NCBI GenBank assembly: GCA_934278005.1
Contig: CAKQWG010000053.1
Span: 1-18,735, forward strand
Source: an uncultured Pirellulaceae bacterium
GTDB taxonomy: Bacteria; Planctomycetota; Planctomycetia; Pirellulales; Pirellulaceae
Length of the DNA stretch: 18,735 bases
Direction: 5' to 3'
Shown here: one piece after another, positions 1-6,539 of the stretch
Layout: every line of letters begins with the position of its first letter
Position numbering within the stretch: position 1 is the stretch's first letter
Made by a program: the position numbers and the translations under genes
Notes under the pieces: model-generated
Told to the model about the DNA's origin: nothing
The model's database searches: none
The model's input: only the letters and a program-made list of their open reading frames with translations

Positions 1-391
1 GTACCGCGATGCTGAGTACGAGTACCGCGATGCTGAGTACGAGTAGCGCGATGCTGAGTACGAGTAGCGCGATGCTGAGTACGAGCACCGCGATGCTGAG
101 TACGAGTAGCGCGATGCTGAGTACGAGTAGCGCGATGCTGAGTACGAGTACCGCGATGCTGAGCACGAGTAGCGCGATGCTGAGTACGAGTAGCGCGATG
201 CTGAGTACGAGTAGCGCGATGCTGAGTACGAGTACCGCGATGCTGAGTACGAGTACCGCGATGCTGAGTACGAGTAGCGCGATGCTGAGTACGAGTAGCG
301 CGATGCTGGGTACGAGTACCGCGATGCTGAGTACGAGTAGCGCGATGCTGAGTACGAGCACCGCGATGCTGAGTACGAGTACGAGTACGAA
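1..391. repeat. 21-bp minisatellite array, at least 17 complete units
   Basis: An exact 21-bp period runs from the left edge. The unit reads ATGCTGAGTACG followed by AGTA(C/G)CGCG. Seventeen complete units start at 9, 30, 51 and so on to 345; there is a partial copy at 1-8 and a degenerate last copy from 366 that decays into GAGTAC hexamers. Differences between units are few: the C/G choice near the unit end, a few T/C changes, and one A-to-G change around 309. The unit itself contains GAGTAC followed by GAGTA(C/G), which suggests growth from a hexamer. The plus frame reads as a heptapeptide MLSTS(S/T)A with an ATG in every unit, open from the edge to 452. All three minus frames are also open (for example ALLVLSI and RATRTQH heptads). 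Because four of six frames are open, openness says nothing about coding. I see no spacers, so it is not a CRISPR array. The array continues outside the window. Confidence 0.95.
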
Positions 392-480
392 TCCAACGGA
401 CCGCGAGAACCATGCATTGAACGGGAGTTCGCGAGTCTGTCCAGCTTACTAACAAATCAAACGCGCGTACCGCCGTTAGT

Positions 481-965
481 GCCGCCGTTCCCCGACTGGC
501 ATTCGCACCGATGATTGATGTATGACCTCTGCTGAGTTCTGCACCGCCCGAGCTGGCTTGCGCCAGATCGTTCCGAGTTTTCAAGCAAGCTTTACTGATC
601 GGAGCGACGGCGGCACGCATGCCGCCTATGCAGACTTCCCCGGATAAGAACGTGATGCTTCGCTGCGCAAGCTCTCCGTTAACCTGATCGACGTTACTGG
701 CACGGCTTCGTGATGTGGTGCTCACTCGCCTGGTCGATCCGGCCTTGTACGAAGTTTCTGTTCGTAGCCTCGCAGCTTTGACGTAGAAGAAGTCCGAGTG
801 GCGATAACCAAACCCGGCGTTTACGCACATCTTCGCAGGCTTCCTTCCCACGGCGGGTCGCCCCGCCGCCGACCAACGCTCTGCGTCGGTGCCCGCCCTC
901 GTCTAGTACTTGACGTTCCGGTCGTGCGCGGCGATGAGGAGATTTGCCCGGAGCCAATCCGGACT
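481..965 (-). mobile_element. Group II intron fragment: 5' RNA domains, no reverse transcriptase visible
   Basis: This stretch has no convincing gene. Read on the minus strand it follows, in order, the recurrent 5' RNA of bacterial group II introns as I remember it: CTAGACGAGGGCG (about 892-905), GGAAGGAAGCC (about 838-848), ACGAACAGAAACTTCGTA and then CAAGGCCGG with CCAGGCGAG (about 725-765), CATCACGAAGCC (about 707-718), ACGTTCTTATCCGGGGA (about 638-655), GCGTGCCGCCGTCG (about 606-622), and CAGAACTCAGCAGAGGTCAT just before the point where domain IV and its reading frame normally begin (522-541). Introns of this class go on to encode a reverse transcriptase/maturase and then domains V and VI. 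None of that is seen between 520 and 1. The 5' end is not resolved: a GGGCAAATCTCC segment near 943-955 could be the usual GGGTGAAAGTCC element, placing the end near 965-980, but no clear GUGYG start is visible. The minus-strand open frame 694-957 is a by-product of this RNA. Confidence 0.78.
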
Positions 966-1204
966 GTACAATTCACGTTAAGAATACAGCATCCACTTTG
1001 CCAATCGAGTATCTGTCGGTCGCGTACAAACTGTTGTTGATGGAGCGACTTTGGACTGAGCTGTCGCGCGGCCCAGAGGATATTCCGTCCCCCGATTGGC
1101 ATGTTGACGTTTTGGCGGAACGCGAAGAGGCAGTTCGCGAAGGGCGGACTGCATTTGTCGATTGGGACGACGCAAAAAAACGTCTTCGTGAGCGATTCAA
1201 ATGA
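944..1204 (+). CDS. Antitoxin of PF09720 (addiction module) type, probably a relic
   Basis: The core, from IEYLSVAYKLLLMERLW to the end DWDDAKKRLRERFK, has the layout of the small 'putative addiction module component' antitoxins: an N-terminal helix of the form LSvaeRlqLveelWd, then a central segment with several E and R residues, then a C-terminal W/D-containing helix expected to block the toxin. Family members are about 70-80 residues. No ATG lies before the core: the frame can start at TTG 944, or at TTG 998, which gives a 68-residue protein closer to the family. GCATCC just before the core could be a mutated ATG-Ser start, which is inference. Its stop overlaps the ATG of the toxin remnant (ATGA, 1201-1204), the usual coupling in such modules. 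The upstream bases merge with a group II intron fragment, so the native promoter may be lost. Expression is doubtful. Confidence 0.6.
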   Translation: MPGANPDCTIHVKNTASTLPIEYLSVAYKLLLMERLWTELSRGPEDIPSPDWHVDVLAEREEAVREGRTAFVDWDDAKKRLRERFK

Positions 1205-1305
1205 ATATTCGGCTCCTGCCCGAAGCCGAACGAGACATTGATCAGCGACTCTGGAGCATGGCATTCAAAGCCGCGCTCAGCTCGCGGAGACTTTCGACTG
1301 TATAG
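1201..1305 (+). pseudogene. Truncated RelE/ParE-type toxin remnant
   Basis: An ATG that overlaps the antitoxin stop opens a 34-codon frame, MNIRLLPEAERDID followed by unrelated residues. The first 14 residues match the usual beginning of RelE/ParE-superfamily toxins (MxxRxLPEAExDI), which are normally about 90-100 residues. After codon 14, near 1241, the sequence becomes the antisense of the last codons of the minus-strand gene at 1242, and the frame stops at 1303-1305. About 80 residues, including the catalytic or gyrase-binding part, are therefore missing, and no function is expected. The family call rests on 14 residues plus the overlap with the antitoxin, so it is moderate. Confidence 0.6.
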
Positions 1306-2174
1306 CTGCTGTGGGCGGCCAGAGCCCGGGCTTGGTCAGTCCATGCCACGGGTTTTCCAGGAGGCATGCTCTCCATGGCAAAAGCCTTTTTGCCAGGCAT
1401 GCCGAACATGTTGAACTCGCGGCCGTCTACGTGGATGGCTCGGTCCTCGCGCAGCCCGGCGGGAGCCCAGCGCGCGGCTTCGGACGAATCGGCGAATGGA
1501 TTGCCCGCGCCGTCGTAGTCAATCAACCACACCAGGGCAGCGCTGCGGCCAGTACTCGGTTCAACCCAGATGAAGTGCCGCATGACGCATTCATAATGCT
1601 CGCCATGACGCAGCACGTAGGCAGGCGCATCGATAATCATCAGCGTTGGCGTCCGCGCGATGATCTTGGCTGTTTTTAACTGCTTTTCATTCTCGAGCAG
1701 CAGCAGCCGCGCGAGCACCCCCAAGTCGATGCCGACCTTGCCGGTGTCCGCCACGCTCACCGCCCGCAGTTGACCATCGACCTGCGTGCTATAGCCTAGG
1801 CCCACGTCGGCCAAGCGGAAGCGTGGTTCAGCTGTGTCGGGATCGGAAAACTCTTCCACCGAGGCCATGATCGTCAGAACAAAATCTGAGACTGACTCGC
1901 GGATTGCGATTGGCAACGATTCGACATCCCCGCTAGCGATGCGCGGCTTGGCTAACAGCACGATGCGATTCCAACGCTCCTGCGGGCTATCCATGGAGAT
2001 GAGCGTTCCGGCCTCAATTCGAGTCAATTCACTCGCCGCTGAGACCAGTCCTTGCGCGCCAACCGCAGTGTCGACAGCCCAAGCTGACCAGACGAACAAG
2101 CACACCGAAAGCCAAGCCGTTTTATCCGGCGGGCCGTGCCGGTGGTGGTCAGACCGCTGTGGCTCGGCGCGCAT
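1242..2174 (-). CDS. Secreted protein of unknown function
   Basis: Not recognised as a named family; the style is that of lineage-specific planctomycete secreted proteins. With the ATG at 2174 the product is 310 residues. A basic start (MRAEPQRSDHHRH) is followed by a hydrophobic run, WLSVCLFVWSAWAV, and VGAQG, consistent with a signal peptide cut after Ala. The mature part has no cysteine cluster or catalytic signature that I can name; it contains a segment RIVLLAKPRIASGDVESLP, a lysine/leucine-rich stretch (LLLLENEKQLKTAKII), and a closing helix ending NAMLQSR. The start is uncertain: ATG 2189 (MRADC) and TTG 2309 are in frame, no clear Shine-Dalgarno precedes any of them, and the N-terminal codons lie in a 15-bp tandem repeat. 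The stop codon at 1242-1244 sits at the junction with the truncated toxin, so the C-terminus may have been trimmed or newly formed. The gene lies 376 bases downstream of the Na/Pi transporter on the same strand. Confidence 0.7.
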   Translation of the reverse strand: MRAEPQRSDHHRHGPPDKTAWLSVCLFVWSAWAVDTAVGAQGLVSAASELTRIEAGTLISMDSPQERWNRIVLLAKPRIASGDVESLPIAIRESVSDFVLTIMASVEEFSDPDTAEPRFRLADVGLGYSTQVDGQLRAVSVADTGKVGIDLGVLARLLLLENEKQLKTAKIIARTPTLMIIDAPAYVLRHGEHYECVMRHFIWVEPSTGRSAALVWLIDYDGAGNPFADSSEAARWAPAGLREDRAIHVDGREFNMFGMPGKKAFAMESMPPGKPVAWTDQARALAAHSSYTVESLRELSAALNAMLQSR

Positions 2175-2224
2175 ACAGTCGGCGCGCATACAGCCAGCGT
2201 GCGAACAGCCAGCGCGGAGCAGCC
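2165..2224. repeat. Degenerate 15-bp tandem repeat, about four copies
   Basis: Four consecutive 15-bp units can be aligned: CGGCGCGCATACAGT (2165-2179), CGGCGCGCATACAGC (2180-2194), CAGCGTGCGAACAGC (2195-2209) and a weak fourth to 2224. The first two differ by one base. On the minus strand the two best units each supply an ATG (2189 and 2174) in frame with the secreted protein, as CMRAD then CMRAE. Gain or loss of a unit would keep the frame and change only the N-terminus. Confidence 0.75.
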
Positions 2225-2550
2225 CAACGAGTTTGCGCGGAAATTCGGCGATATGGGCTGTCACTGTAATGCTTCCGTGTGTATGGCTGCCAGGCTCGAC
2301 CGAGCTCAATCTCAGAGTCCGCCGGACCGGCGGCAGTCAGCGTCTTTCTCGCCATGGCTGTGGCGAATACCCACATGGCCAAGAGAACGCTCACTGAAAT
2401 TCAAGCTTGGAGGTGGCCGGCTGGAACAAGCTTCCGTTGATGGCCTGCAGAGCCAGTTTAGAGCCAAGTGTCGGCGGGTCAAGTCACACCATGGCTGGAA
2501 TGTAGCCATCGCTGAGCTTAACTCAGGCGTTACTCAGCTTAACTCAGGCG
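2175..2550. other. Spacer between the Na/Pi transporter gene and the secreted-protein gene
   Basis: About 376 bases without a gene I can support. It holds most of the 15-bp tandem repeat at 2165-2224 and most of the 21-bp duplication at 2515-2556. Open frames here on both strands lack family features or plausible start context. No clear terminator with a T-run was found for the transporter gene that ends at 2551. Confidence 0.5.
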
Positions 2551-2556
2551 TCACTC
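2515..2556. repeat. 21-bp direct repeat, two copies, at the 3' end of the Na/Pi gene
   Basis: AGCTTAACTCAGGCGT followed by (T/C)ACTC occurs at 2515-2535 and again at 2536-2556, with one base different; the preceding TCGCTG and following AGCATCG do not continue it. The right copy overlaps the stop codon of the transporter gene (TCA at 2551-2553 on the plus strand), so the duplication seems to have copied its 3' end outwards. Confidence 0.8.
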
Positions 2557-4206
2557 AGCATCGATTGTTTCAGCAATATTGTGGGTGTGATCGCGAACGC
2601 GGGCGTAGGCATTTAAAGCCGCCATGAACGCAATGCTGACTGCGGCGGGGATGGAACCGCTTGACAGTTCCTCTAAATGCTTGCGGCGTAGGCCCTTAAT
2701 CTCTTCGCGGATGCGTTTGCTTGTCGGCAGCGTATTGTTCAACACGTGACGGTTGCGATTGCTAAACGCTTCGTGAACCGCGATCAGGTATTCCTTGACA
2801 TGCTTATTCAGTTCGGCCAAATCGCTGCGATGGGTCTCGGAAAAGCGCAGCCCATCGCGGCGCAGCTTGCGGTCGAATTTGTCCAAATTAGCCACATAAT
2901 CGCTGATCGACTCATACTCATCGGCGAGTCGCAGTTGTCGCCGAGCCTCCTCGGCCGTTGCTCGCGACACGTTACCGGCCAGCAAATTGGTTACGAACGC
3001 CGCCACTTCGTCCTGCACGGAGTCGAGGATGCTTTCACGCTGTTTCAATCGATCAGCCAACTTTTTGTCGGGATCATCGTCGAGCATCAACTCCACCAGC
3101 CAGTCGAGCATTTTGATGCAGCCATCACCCATCTTTAAGATTTCTTTGCGCGACTGCTCGATAGCCAGCAGCGGCGTCTCCAAGATTCGAAGGTCGAGAT
3201 CCGTCAAGCGAGGCTTCTCCTTAAACGGACGGGCGGGCACCGCCCACTCAAGCAGACGCACGATGGGAGTCATCAACGGCAGAAAAACGAGCGTATTGGC
3301 CACGTTGAACAGGCTGTGCGTAGCCGCGATTGCAGCCACCGTGTGTGGATAGGTATCGACTCCACCAACCTGCACGACTGTTTCGGGGGACGCACTCAAG
3401 AGTGACTGCACAAATGTGATGTACCACTGGAAGATAGAGGTGACCCAGATCACCCCGCACACATTGAAGATCACGTGAAAGTAAGCCGCGCGCCTAGCAT
3501 TCGTAGTCGCACCTAAAGAGGCTAAGAATGCCGTGATCGTAGTTCCGACATTCTCGCCTAGAATTAAAGCAGCAGCCGTTGGATATGAGATAAGCCCCTG
3601 CGTAGCCAGTGAGATGGTGATCCCCAGCGTGGCTGAGGAAGACTGGACTACCATGGTCATCACACAGCCGACAAGCGCACACTTGAGCACGCCGAAGTAG
3701 GTATCCGCGTTGAACCTGGCAAACCAAGCTTCAAACTCGGGCAGATCTTTAATTATGGCACAAGCCGACTTCATGACCTCTAAACCAAAGAAGACCATGC
3801 CGATTCCCATCGCGAACATAGCCCATGTGCGCCAGCGATCGCCACGCGAAAACAGAAATACGAAAGCCGCAAATCCCAGCAGCGGCAAGCCGTATTTACC
3901 GATGTTTAACACCAGAATCCAACCCGTAATCGTGGTGCCAATATTGGCCCCCATGATGACGCCTACGGCCTGAGTGAGATCCATGATGCCGCTATTGGCA
4001 AAGCCGATAACCATCACCGTAGTGACTGAACTCGACTGCACAATACACGTCACCAGCACACCCACCGTGGTGGCTAAGAAACGGTTGTTGGTGACAGCCC
4101 CCACCAAGCTGCGGAGACTGTTTCCTGCCACGGCCTGCATACCGTCGGACATGTTCTTCATGCCGAGCAGGAAAATCCCCAAGCCGCCTACCAGTTCAAA
4201 GATCAT
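2551..4206 (-). CDS. Na/Pi-cotransporter family protein with PhoU-like C-terminal domain
   Basis: A membrane protein expected to move phosphate (or a similar anion) with sodium across the inner membrane. From ATG 4206 it has 551 residues. Two inverted family repeats are plain: VQSSSVTTV at 56-64 with GANIGTTIT at 86-94, and VQSSSATLG at 187-195 with GENVGTTIT at 217-225; the QSSS motifs are the substrate-pore signature of PF02690. About eight to ten hydrophobic segments fill residues 1-320. Residues 340-551 are soluble and helical, like PhoU (many E/R/K, for example EARRQLRLADEYESISDYV), as in bacterial NptA/YjbB-type proteins. The frame is open 88 codons further up, to 4470, but that part is not membrane-like and homologues usually begin near MIFELxGGLGIFLLG, so I prefer 4206; a TTG near 4230 (LDLQSLLRM) is possible. 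It diverges from the glycosyltransferase gene. Transported ion is inferred from the family. Confidence 0.88.
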   Translation of the reverse strand: MIFELVGGLGIFLLGMKNMSDGMQAVAGNSLRSLVGAVTNNRFLATTVGVLVTCIVQSSSVTTVMVIGFANSGIMDLTQAVGVIMGANIGTTITGWILVLNIGKYGLPLLGFAAFVFLFSRGDRWRTWAMFAMGIGMVFFGLEVMKSACAIIKDLPEFEAWFARFNADTYFGVLKCALVGCVMTMVVQSSSATLGITISLATQGLISYPTAAALILGENVGTTITAFLASLGATTNARRAAYFHVIFNVCGVIWVTSIFQWYITFVQSLLSASPETVVQVGGVDTYPHTVAAIAATHSLFNVANTLVFLPLMTPIVRLLEWAVPARPFKEKPRLTDLDLRILETPLLAIEQSRKEILKMGDGCIKMLDWLVELMLDDDPDKKLADRLKQRESILDSVQDEVAAFVTNLLAGNVSRATAEEARRQLRLADEYESISDYVANLDKFDRKLRRDGLRFSETHRSDLAELNKHVKEYLIAVHEAFSNRNRHVLNNTLPTSKRIREEIKGLRRKHLEELSSGSIPAAVSIAFMAALNAYARVRDHTHNIAETIDAE

Positions 4207-4560
4207 TCTTAGCAGCGATTGAAGATCCAAATTGTCGACTCGTGCAAAAGGAATGGGAGGGGCCGGGCACACGCGGGCAGCCTGATTTGAGAACCGTAAT
4301 TCTAGAGGACTACCTGAGCGACGCAACGCTCCCAATGGCAGCATTGAGTCAGCGAACCAAAGTTTTTGAAAATAGCGATCGATCTGCGTGGCTGAGAGAT
4401 CAGCCAAGAGAAACTCGACCTTTCCTGCCTTGACGCTGCTGCAATCAGTGCAATTCACCTTGAGGTGCAACAGCCCAATCAGCTAGCCTAGCCCTCGAAC
4501 GATTCGCACCATCCCGCGAGCGGCAAGCTCGGGTATACATTTGCGCACAGGAGTTTTCGT
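4207..4560. other. Divergent spacer between Na/Pi transporter and glycosyltransferase genes
   Basis: About 350 bases between two divergent genes, so it should hold both promoters. An open minus-strand extension of the transporter frame crosses 4207-4470 but looks non-coding. Near the glycosyltransferase I see an imperfect inverted repeat CGAGC-GGCAA-GCTCG (4517-4531) directly followed by GGGTATACAT, a possible -10-like element. No confident -35/-10 pair could be assigned. Confidence 0.4.
4549..4553 (+). promoter_or_regulatory. Shine-Dalgarno site supporting a GTG start
   Basis: AGGAG lies 7 bases before GTG 4561, good spacing. It supports the GTG start rather than any later codon; the next codon is also GTG, so a one-codon shift cannot be excluded. 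Confidence 0.6.
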
Positions 4561-5712
4561 GTGGTGAAATTGCCAACCTTTGACCAATCAGACGGCACCG
4601 CTCCCAAGCACGTGTTGATCACTCGGTTAAGTGCTATTGGCGACTGCATACTCACTCTGCCGCTAGCGGTGAGGATCAAGCAGTTGTGGCCAGCTTGCCA
4701 TATTACCTGGGCCGTCGATTGTGCCGCCGCGACCCTGTTAGAGGAACACCCGGCCATCGACGAGGTCTACCGGGTGGAGCGAGGCTGGCTGGGACGTCCT
4801 GGAAGCTGGCAGCACCTTCGCGGTGAGCTGCAGCAGCGGCATCCGTTCGACCTGGTCTTCGACCCTCAAGGGTTGAGCAAGAGCAGCCTGCTGGGGCGAC
4901 TGAGCGGTAGCAAGCTGAGAATCGGCTTCGACTACTCGCACGCGCGCGAGCTGGCTCCTTGGATGGCCACTCACCGCGTCGTCCGCACGGCCCGTCACAT
5001 GGTCGACACCTACCTTCAGCTGCTCAGTCCTTGGTGTGAAGTCGCGCCGGGGACAGGTGAGTTTCAGATGCCCGTCTATGAATTGGCTGCACAATCGGTA
5101 GAGCAAACGCTGCAGGAGCTAGAGTTAAGCCGCACTCCAAGCCTGCAGATGGGATTTGACTGTCGGCCCACCTGCGCCGCCGGCGGGCAGCGGTGGGTGG
5201 CCATGAATGTCGGAGCGGGCTGGGTCTCCAAGCGATGGCCCCCGGAACGATTCGGCTGGATAGCGCAGCAGCTTTGGCAACAGCATAACTTGCGGTCGCT
5301 GGTCGTGTGGGCTGGCAACGAGGAACAGGCCATGGCCGAGCAGGTCGTCGCCCAGGGCGGCGGTGCTGCAGTAGCCGCGCCACCCACGACGCTGTGCGAA
5401 CTGGTAGAAGTGGTTCGCCGCTGCGAATTGCTGATTACTGGCGATACGGCACCGCTGCATATGGCCAGCGCCGTCAACACGCCCTGCGTGGGACTGTTCG
5501 GCCCCACCTGGGCTGACGAAGTCGGCCCATACGGCAATCCGCACGTCGCCATTCAAAGCACAATTCTGCCAGACAAGCGGCGCGGCGCGCGGCGCACGCT
5601 GACTAGCAGTATCAACGCCATCGAGATTAGCGAAGTCTTGCATGGATGTCTGCAATTGATCGGCAAACTGCAGAGTTCCGCTCAGCAGCGCGCCCGCAGG
5701 CTGGCGGCCTAG
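4561..5712 (+). CDS. Glycosyltransferase family 9 (heptosyltransferase-like)
   Basis: A GT-B fold sugar transferase of the family that includes the LPS heptosyltransferases WaaC/WaaF; it would act at the cytoplasmic face of the inner membrane, adding a sugar to lipopolysaccharide core or another glycan. It has 383 residues, about the family length. Visible marks: VLITRLSAIGDCILTLPLA at 18-36 (acceptor-side N-terminal loop with the conserved Asp), FDPQG at 100-104, VGAGWVSKRWP at 217-227 (the S-K-R-W-P loop that binds the donor phosphates), and TGDTAPLHMASA at 293-304 with GLFGPT at 311-316, the (S/T)GD(T/S)xxxH donor motif. GTG 4561 is chosen because of AGGAG seven bases upstream. Donor and acceptor cannot be read from sequence; heptose is only the family default. 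It stands alone on its strand, ending 41 bases from the convergent small secreted-protein pair. Confidence 0.88.
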   Translation: MVKLPTFDQSDGTAPKHVLITRLSAIGDCILTLPLAVRIKQLWPACHITWAVDCAAATLLEEHPAIDEVYRVERGWLGRPGSWQHLRGELQQRHPFDLVFDPQGLSKSSLLGRLSGSKLRIGFDYSHARELAPWMATHRVVRTARHMVDTYLQLLSPWCEVAPGTGEFQMPVYELAAQSVEQTLQELELSRTPSLQMGFDCRPTCAAGGQRWVAMNVGAGWVSKRWPPERFGWIAQQLWQQHNLRSLVVWAGNEEQAMAEQVVAQGGGAAVAAPPTTLCELVEVVRRCELLITGDTAPLHMASAVNTPCVGLFGPTWADEVGPYGNPHVAIQSTILPDKRRGARRTLTSSINAIEISEVLHGCLQLIGKLQSSAQQRARRLAA

Positions 5713-5753
5713 CCGCGCTAATCGCACTTGCGGCCCACTCGGCTGCTAAGCTG

Positions 5754-6140
5754 CTACCACGGTGCGCGAACCGGATAGACGCCGAATTGGTCAGTGTGGC
5801 TCGGCCAGCGCGGTGTGGCATAAAACACGCCCCCGGCCGATGGTGTCGCCGCATAGCCGAATTGATGATAGATCGGCGTCATGGTGTTCTGCGACACGCC
5901 CCATGAGTAATTCTGTTGCGTAACGGCAGTTGGCGGCACGACTAGCGCCGTGGGTTGTCCGTAGGGCAAGTAGTAGTACTGTCCGTGCCAGGGCTGTCCG
6001 GCCGCAGCTTGTTGAGCCCACGCATCGCCGCGCGTGGCCGGACCCAAGCCACTTAAACGCGAAAATGGGCGCTGGGCCATGACGGTTGTCTGCAGTACTA
6101 GGCCTGCAATCAACGCACCGAGCAAGATTCGAATGTGCAT
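5754..6140 (-). CDS. Small secreted Tyr/Pro-rich protein, function unknown
   Basis: The product is 128 residues. A signal peptide is clear: MHIRILLGALIAGLVLQT, then TVMAQ, with likely cleavage after MA or MAQ. The mature chain of about 105 residues has no cysteine and is rich in Tyr, Pro, Gln and Ala (GQYYYLPYGQP, QQNYSWGVSQN), ending PRWPSHTDQFGVYPVRAPW. That closing segment looks like a conserved tail and is my best handle for finding relatives. No enzyme motif is visible; a structural or envelope role is a guess. It lies 33 bases downstream of a similar small secreted-protein gene on the same strand, so the two are probably co-transcribed. An AAGGGAA lies a little upstream of the ATG as a possible weak ribosome site. 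Confidence 0.8.
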   Translation of the reverse strand: MHIRILLGALIAGLVLQTTVMAQRPFSRLSGLGPATRGDAWAQQAAAGQPWHGQYYYLPYGQPTALVVPPTAVTQQNYSWGVSQNTMTPIYHQFGYAATPSAGGVFYATPRWPSHTDQFGVYPVRAPW

Positions 6141-6173
6141 GGAGAAAATTCCCTTATGGCATGAAACGGTAGC

Positions 6174-6539
6174 CTACGGGCGCGGCAGGATCGATCCAAA
6201 CTTGCTGGAAATTATGCCGTGCACTGATGGCGAGTAATGGACTTTGGTACTGTTTAGTCCACGTCCATTGTCATAATAACTATGATAACGGCGGTGATGC
6301 GTGTACATCATTTCGTGGGGGTAAAGCGGCTGGTAGGTGTAATAGGTATGCCCAACCCAAGCTGGTGTGGGAACAGGGGCTACATACATTTCCGCCGTGG
6401 CTTGGTTGGCGTAGCCTTGCGTGTACTGATTGACAAACAATCGTGGAGCATTGGCGTAATAGTCCTGTGCAGTAGCGGACTGAGTCAGGCTCAAAGCCGC
6501 CAGGGCTACCAGGCTGAGTAAGCTAAAACGTTTGATCAT
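6174..6539 (-). CDS. Small secreted Tyr/His-rich protein, function unknown
   Basis: The product is 121 residues. MIKRFSLLSLVALAALSLT with QSATAQD is a textbook signal peptide with an ATA|QD cleavage site. The mature part of about 97 residues carries many aromatic and histidine residues: DYYANAPRLF, GHTYYTYQPLY, and a Met/His/Tyr cluster MMYTHHRRYHSYY, followed by a basic, glycine/serine-rich end. There is no cysteine. The cluster could bind metal or polysaccharide, but this is only composition. GGAAGGAA lies upstream of the ATG. It is the first gene of a two-gene unit with the 128-residue secreted protein; the two differ in sequence but share size, signal peptide and aromatic bias. Confidence 0.8.
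   Translation of the reverse strand: MIKRFSLLSLVALAALSLTQSATAQDYYANAPRLFVNQYTQGYANQATAEMYVAPVPTPAWVGHTYYTYQPLYPHEMMYTHHRRYHSYYDNGRGLNSTKVHYSPSVHGIISSKFGSILPRP

Noticed and set aside
1..391. CRISPR array
   Set aside because: The units abut directly without spacers and have a 21-bp period.
9..452. Plus-strand 147-residue heptapeptide-repeat protein as a gene
   Set aside because: The frame is open simply because the 21-bp repeat lacks stops in it; three other frames are equally open and no ribosome site or signal sequence is visible. Reported as a repeat instead.
694..957. Minus-strand 87-residue basic protein
   Set aside because: It lies entirely within the group II intron RNA blocks; such chance frames are common in intron domain I.
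2136..2627. Plus-strand 163-residue frame
   Set aside because: It runs across the 15-bp and 21-bp repeats and antisense to two genes; no family feature or start context.
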